A stretch of DNA of 35,188 nt from contig JAMWCI010000002.1 of NCBI GenBank assembly GCA_023818655.1, positions 8,437 through 43,624 on the forward strand, in the 5' to 3' direction. A program made the translations under genes and the position numbers. Numbering within the stretch: the stretch's first letter is position 1; every line of letters starts with the position of its first letter. Origin of the DNA: Candidatus Omnitrophota bacterium (GTDB lineage: Bacteria > Omnitrophota > Gorgyraeia > Gygaellales > Profunditerraquicolaceae). Below the pieces are notes generated by a model. It was not told the DNA's origin and searched no databases. It saw only the letters and a program-made list of their open reading frames with translations. Positions 32,683 through 35,188 of the stretch are shown here, piece after piece.

Positions 32683-33790
32683 CGAATATAGAAACAAAGG
32701 ATTGATTCAAGCCATAGCCGAAAGAATCAAAATGAGCCTGCCCGGTTATCCGATAAAGATTATGGAGGTTTGCGGCACGCATACCCATAACTTCTACCGT
32801 TTCGGACTGGATAAACTTATCCCTCCCAATCTAAAGCTTATTTCTGGACCGGGGTGTCCGGTGTGCGTAAGCACGCAGGATTATATTGACAGCTGTATAA
32901 ATCTTGCTGGGTATAAAGATGTTATCTTGACTACCTTCGGAGATATGCTGGCTGTTCCGGGCAGTAATTCTTCGCTGGAGAAGGCAAGGGCAAGGTTAGG
33001 GAATATACAGGTTATCTACTCTCCTCTGGATAGCCTTGCCATAGCACAGAACAATCCGGGAAAAAAAATTGTATTTTTGGCTGTGGGGTTTGAGACTACC
33101 GCGCCTGGTATCGCCATTACAATTTTAAAGGCTAAGAGAGAAAAAATAAGAAACTTTTTTATTTTTTCCTCCCTCAAGCTTATGCCGCCGACAATGGAGT
33201 TTCTTCTTAAGGATAAACAACTGCATCTGCATGGCTTTCTCTGCCCGGGGCATGTCTCGGCAATAATCGGAATAAATGCCTATCTGCCTTTGAGTAGAAA
33301 ATATAAAATATGTTGCTGCGTTGCCGGATTTGAACCAGTGGATATCTTGGATGGGATTTATCTTATTTTGCGCCAAATCGCTGAGAAGAGAACAGGGGTG
33401 GAAAATCAATATTCTCGCGTAGTCACGGCAGCCGGCAATAGAAAAGCCCAGAGTATAATCAGGCAGGTTTTTGAAGTAGAAGACGCCTGTTGGCGGGGAT
33501 TGGGTGTTATACCGGCAAGCGGTTTGCGCATAAAGAGAGAATTTTCCGGTTTTGATGCCCGGGTAAACTTTTCTTTAAATCTAGACCATGGCTCTGAGAG
33601 TAGACTGGCAGCGGCGCGAGTTAAATCCGCCAATCTCCAGAAGAGATGCCGATGCGACGACGTGTTGAGAGGGATCATTCAACCAGACCAGTGCAGTCTG
33701 TTTAAAAAGATTTGCACCCCAGACCAACCTTATGGTCCATGCATGGTTTCTATAGAAGGAGCATGCCATGCCTATTATAAATACCTTTAG
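32669..33790 (+). CDS. hypD: Hydrogenase maturation protein HypD
   Basis: A 373-residue iron-sulfur scaffold for assembly of the Fe(CN)2CO group. Marks are MEVCGTHTHNFYRFGLDKL, SGPGCPVCVSTQDYID, FLAVGFETTAPGIA, LCPGHVSAIIG, CVAGFEPVDILDGIYLI, and the C-terminal [4Fe-4S] site containing CSLFKKIC, PYGPC and EGACHAYYKY. All conserved cysteines appear to be there. It overlaps hypC at its start and the lipoprotein gene at its end. HypE, HypA and HypB are not seen in this window. Confidence 0.97.
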   Translation: MRYIDEYRNKGLIQAIAERIKMSLPGYPIKIMEVCGTHTHNFYRFGLDKLIPPNLKLISGPGCPVCVSTQDYIDSCINLAGYKDVILTTFGDMLAVPGSNSSLEKARARLGNIQVIYSPLDSLAIAQNNPGKKIVFLAVGFETTAPGIAITILKAKREKIRNFFIFSSLKLMPPTMEFLLKDKQLHLHGFLCPGHVSAIIGINAYLPLSRKYKICCCVAGFEPVDILDGIYLILRQIAEKRTGVENQYSRVVTAAGNRKAQSIIRQVFEVEDACWRGLGVIPASGLRIKREFSGFDARVNFSLNLDHGSESRLAAARVKSANLQKRCRCDDVLRGIIQPDQCSLFKKICTPDQPYGPCMVSIEGACHAYYKYL

Positions 33791-35188
33791 AGGGAAAGCG
33801 TTGCTTGTGAACTTATTGGGACTGGTATTGATAATTTTCGCCTCAGGTTGCAGTAGACACACTTCGGAATCAACGCCGGCGGAGTTAGCCAAGAAATCAG
33901 GGGATTATTATAGAGAGGCCTTAGCGGCATATAATAACGCCCTTGCCAGAAGCCGCGATGCCGAGAAGCTGCGTTTTGAACTGGGCAGACTTTATTTTGA
34001 ACACGGGGATTTTACTTCAGCCATCGCAGAGTTTAAAAAGACGGATAGTCCGCAGGCAAAGAAATTGTTGGCTATCTCTCTGTACAAAAAAGGGGATTTT
34101 GCAGATGCGCTGGAGGCGTTCAGCCATAATGAACTGAAGGATGATGAATCTCTCTATTTTTATGGCCTGACTGCTGAGAAATTGAATCTTTTTGACGAGG
34201 CGCTGAAGGCCTACCTGAAAATTAATTCCGCCAGCCTTAAACAGGACGTTCGTGTGCGGATAGAAGCCATAGAAAAAGAGGCAGGCATTTTACATATCAA
34301 GGAAGCTGACCCTAAGGTTTATGCTATCATAAAGGATGCCCCGACACTGGCCGAATATCCCCAGGCAGGCGCGCTTATACTTTATTGCGATGAGACTATA
34401 GAAATAACCCCGGACAACAGACAGATATCAGTTTTGCATTACCTCGTCAAGATTCTTAATGAACGGGGAAAGGAAAAATTTTCCGAGACCCATGTGGATT
34501 ATGATTCCACATACGAGAAAGTTAAGCTGGTATATGCCAGGACAATCAGACCAGATGGCAGGGTGGTAGATGTGGGCGCGCGGCATATCCGCGATGTCTC
34601 CAGATATCTGAATTTTCCTCTCTATAGCAACGCCCGCGCCTATATTATTTCTTTTCCAGAGATTGCAGAAGGCTCTATCATAGAGTACAAGGTAATACTC
34701 CATAATAACCGGCTAATAAATGAAAAGGATTTTATGACCGCCTATATGTTGCAGGATGATGAGCCGATTATCGCCGCCAACTTCACACTGCGCCTGCCTA
34801 TAGACAGAGGCATACATCTCAAGACTGTTAATGAACGCTACAACGATTTTGACGCGACATTGAGTCCTGTCGTAAAACAAGAAGGCAACTTTATGGTGTA
34901 TAAGTGGCAATTTAAAAATATACCCCAGATTATCCCTGAGCCAAGTATGCCGCCAATGGCAGAGGTAAACCCTACATTTTTTGTATCTACATTCAATTCT
35001 TGGGATGATATTTATAAGTGGTGGTGGGGTCTTGCCTCTGGGAAAATGAATCTCGATTCACAGATAAGGGATAAAGTCAGGGAGCTGACCAGAAACAAGA
35101 AGACAGAAAAAGAAAAGGCAGCCGCGCTATACAATTTCTGCGCCCAGAAGATTCGCTATGTGGCTGTGGAGTATGGTCAGGCAGGATA
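33768..35188 (+). CDS. Lipoprotein with TPR repeats, DUF3857 and a transglutaminase-like domain (3' end outside window)
   Basis: An open frame of 473 codons runs off the window end. ATG at 33768 has AAGGAG 6 bases before it. The start MPIINTFRGK, a hydrophobic core and FASG-Cys28 make a plausible, slightly atypical lipobox. Residues about 45-150 have TPR-like helix pairs (LRFELGRLYFEHGDFTSAI, LLAISLYKKGDFADALEAF). Residues about 205-370 match DUF3857 (HYLVKILNERGKEKF, RTIRPDGRVVDV, FPEIAEGSIIEYKV). From about 410 a transglutaminase-like region begins (YNFCAQKIRYVAVEYG), incomplete here. Probably anchored to a membrane with the domains in the periplasm. Function unknown; the overlap with hypD indicates cotranscription. 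Confidence 0.85.
   Translation, partial: MPIINTFRGKALLVNLLGLVLIIFASGCSRHTSESTPAELAKKSGDYYREALAAYNNALARSRDAEKLRFELGRLYFEHGDFTSAIAEFKKTDSPQAKKLLAISLYKKGDFADALEAFSHNELKDDESLYFYGLTAEKLNLFDEALKAYLKINSASLKQDVRVRIEAIEKEAGILHIKEADPKVYAIIKDAPTLAEYPQAGALILYCDETIEITPDNRQISVLHYLVKILNERGKEKFSETHVDYDSTYEKVKLVYARTIRPDGRVVDVGARHIRDVSRYLNFPLYSNARAYIISFPEIAEGSIIEYKVILHNNRLINEKDFMTAYMLQDDEPIIAANFTLRLPIDRGIHLKTVNERYNDFDATLSPVVKQEGNFMVYKWQFKNIPQIIPEPSMPPMAEVNPTFFVSTFNSWDDIYKWWWGLASGKMNLDSQIRDKVRELTRNKKTEKEKAAALYNFCAQKIRYVAVEYGQAG

Noticed and set aside
33943-34137. Plus-strand open frame of 64 codons
   Set aside because: Alternative frame inside the TPR region of the lipoprotein gene, which has a ribosome site, signal sequence and domain matches.

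Overview
This 35 kb window holds about 37 protein genes and one probable small RNA. All of them lie on the + strand, packed with gaps of a few bases or with short overlaps. The gene set is bacterial and anaerobic in flavour: a ferredoxin-dependent 2-oxoacid oxidoreductase, a MetV-type methylene-THF reductase C-terminal protein, HypC/HypD/HypF-like NiFe-hydrogenase maturation genes, the MEP-pathway enzyme Dxs, RNase Y with YmdB, and a 2-domain-per-gene Trk potassium system. Gene content and protein style fit an uncultured PVC-related anaerobe such as Candidatus Omnitrophota. That placement is inference from gene content only and was not tested phylogenetically.

Layout. (a) 1-2280: translation cluster thrS (5' cut by the window edge), infC, rpmI, rplT; infC appears to begin at a non-canonical ATA codon. 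(b) 2290-5223: potassium uptake, with two single-unit TrkA-type RCK proteins, a 38-codon membrane ORF and TrkH. (c) 5220-8780: a secreted, membrane-anchored OB-fold protein, then pheS and a short pheT that lacks the usual internal tRNA-binding domain. (d) 8795-9004: a strong promoter, a 6S-like structured RNA and its terminator, followed by rarA. (e) 10324-13371: one reading frame encoding a transmembrane anchor, a long coiled coil and a complete elongation factor G. (f) 13406-15069: a metV, iscU-like and 5-formyl-THF cyclo-ligase group behind its own promoter, with an apparently almost leaderless metV mRNA. (g) 15195-22741: rny, ymdB, a secreted GH39-like protein without the usual acid/base Glu, xseA, xseB and dxs. 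(h) 22729-26579: a 2-oxoacid:ferredoxin oxidoreductase in the order D-A-B-C, then gltX. (i) 26706-35188: a chain of overlapping genes running from a stand-alone tRNA-binding domain through a YkgJ cysteine-cluster protein, a DUF2156 acyltransferase-like protein, a DnaQ exonuclease fused to a WYL domain, pabB, pabC, a HypF reduced to its Kae1-like half, hypC and hypD, to a TPR/DUF3857 lipoprotein cut by the window end.

How the genes fit together. Folate one-carbon chemistry recurs: MetV, 5-formyl-THF cyclo-ligase, and PabB/PabC for the p-aminobenzoate part of folate. Iron-sulfur and ferredoxin chemistry also recurs (IscU-like scaffold, KorD ferredoxin, Kor complex, HypD). Translation is represented by three tRNA synthetases, IF3, two ribosomal proteins, a tRNA-binding domain and the EF-G fusion.

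The most unusual item is the membrane-anchored EF-G. Next come the truncated HypF, the DnaQ-WYL fusion, the PheT without its tRNA-binding domain and the small membrane ORF in the trk operon. No mobile element, CRISPR array, tRNA, rRNA or phage gene was recognised, and no gene-free stretch exceeds 300 bases.
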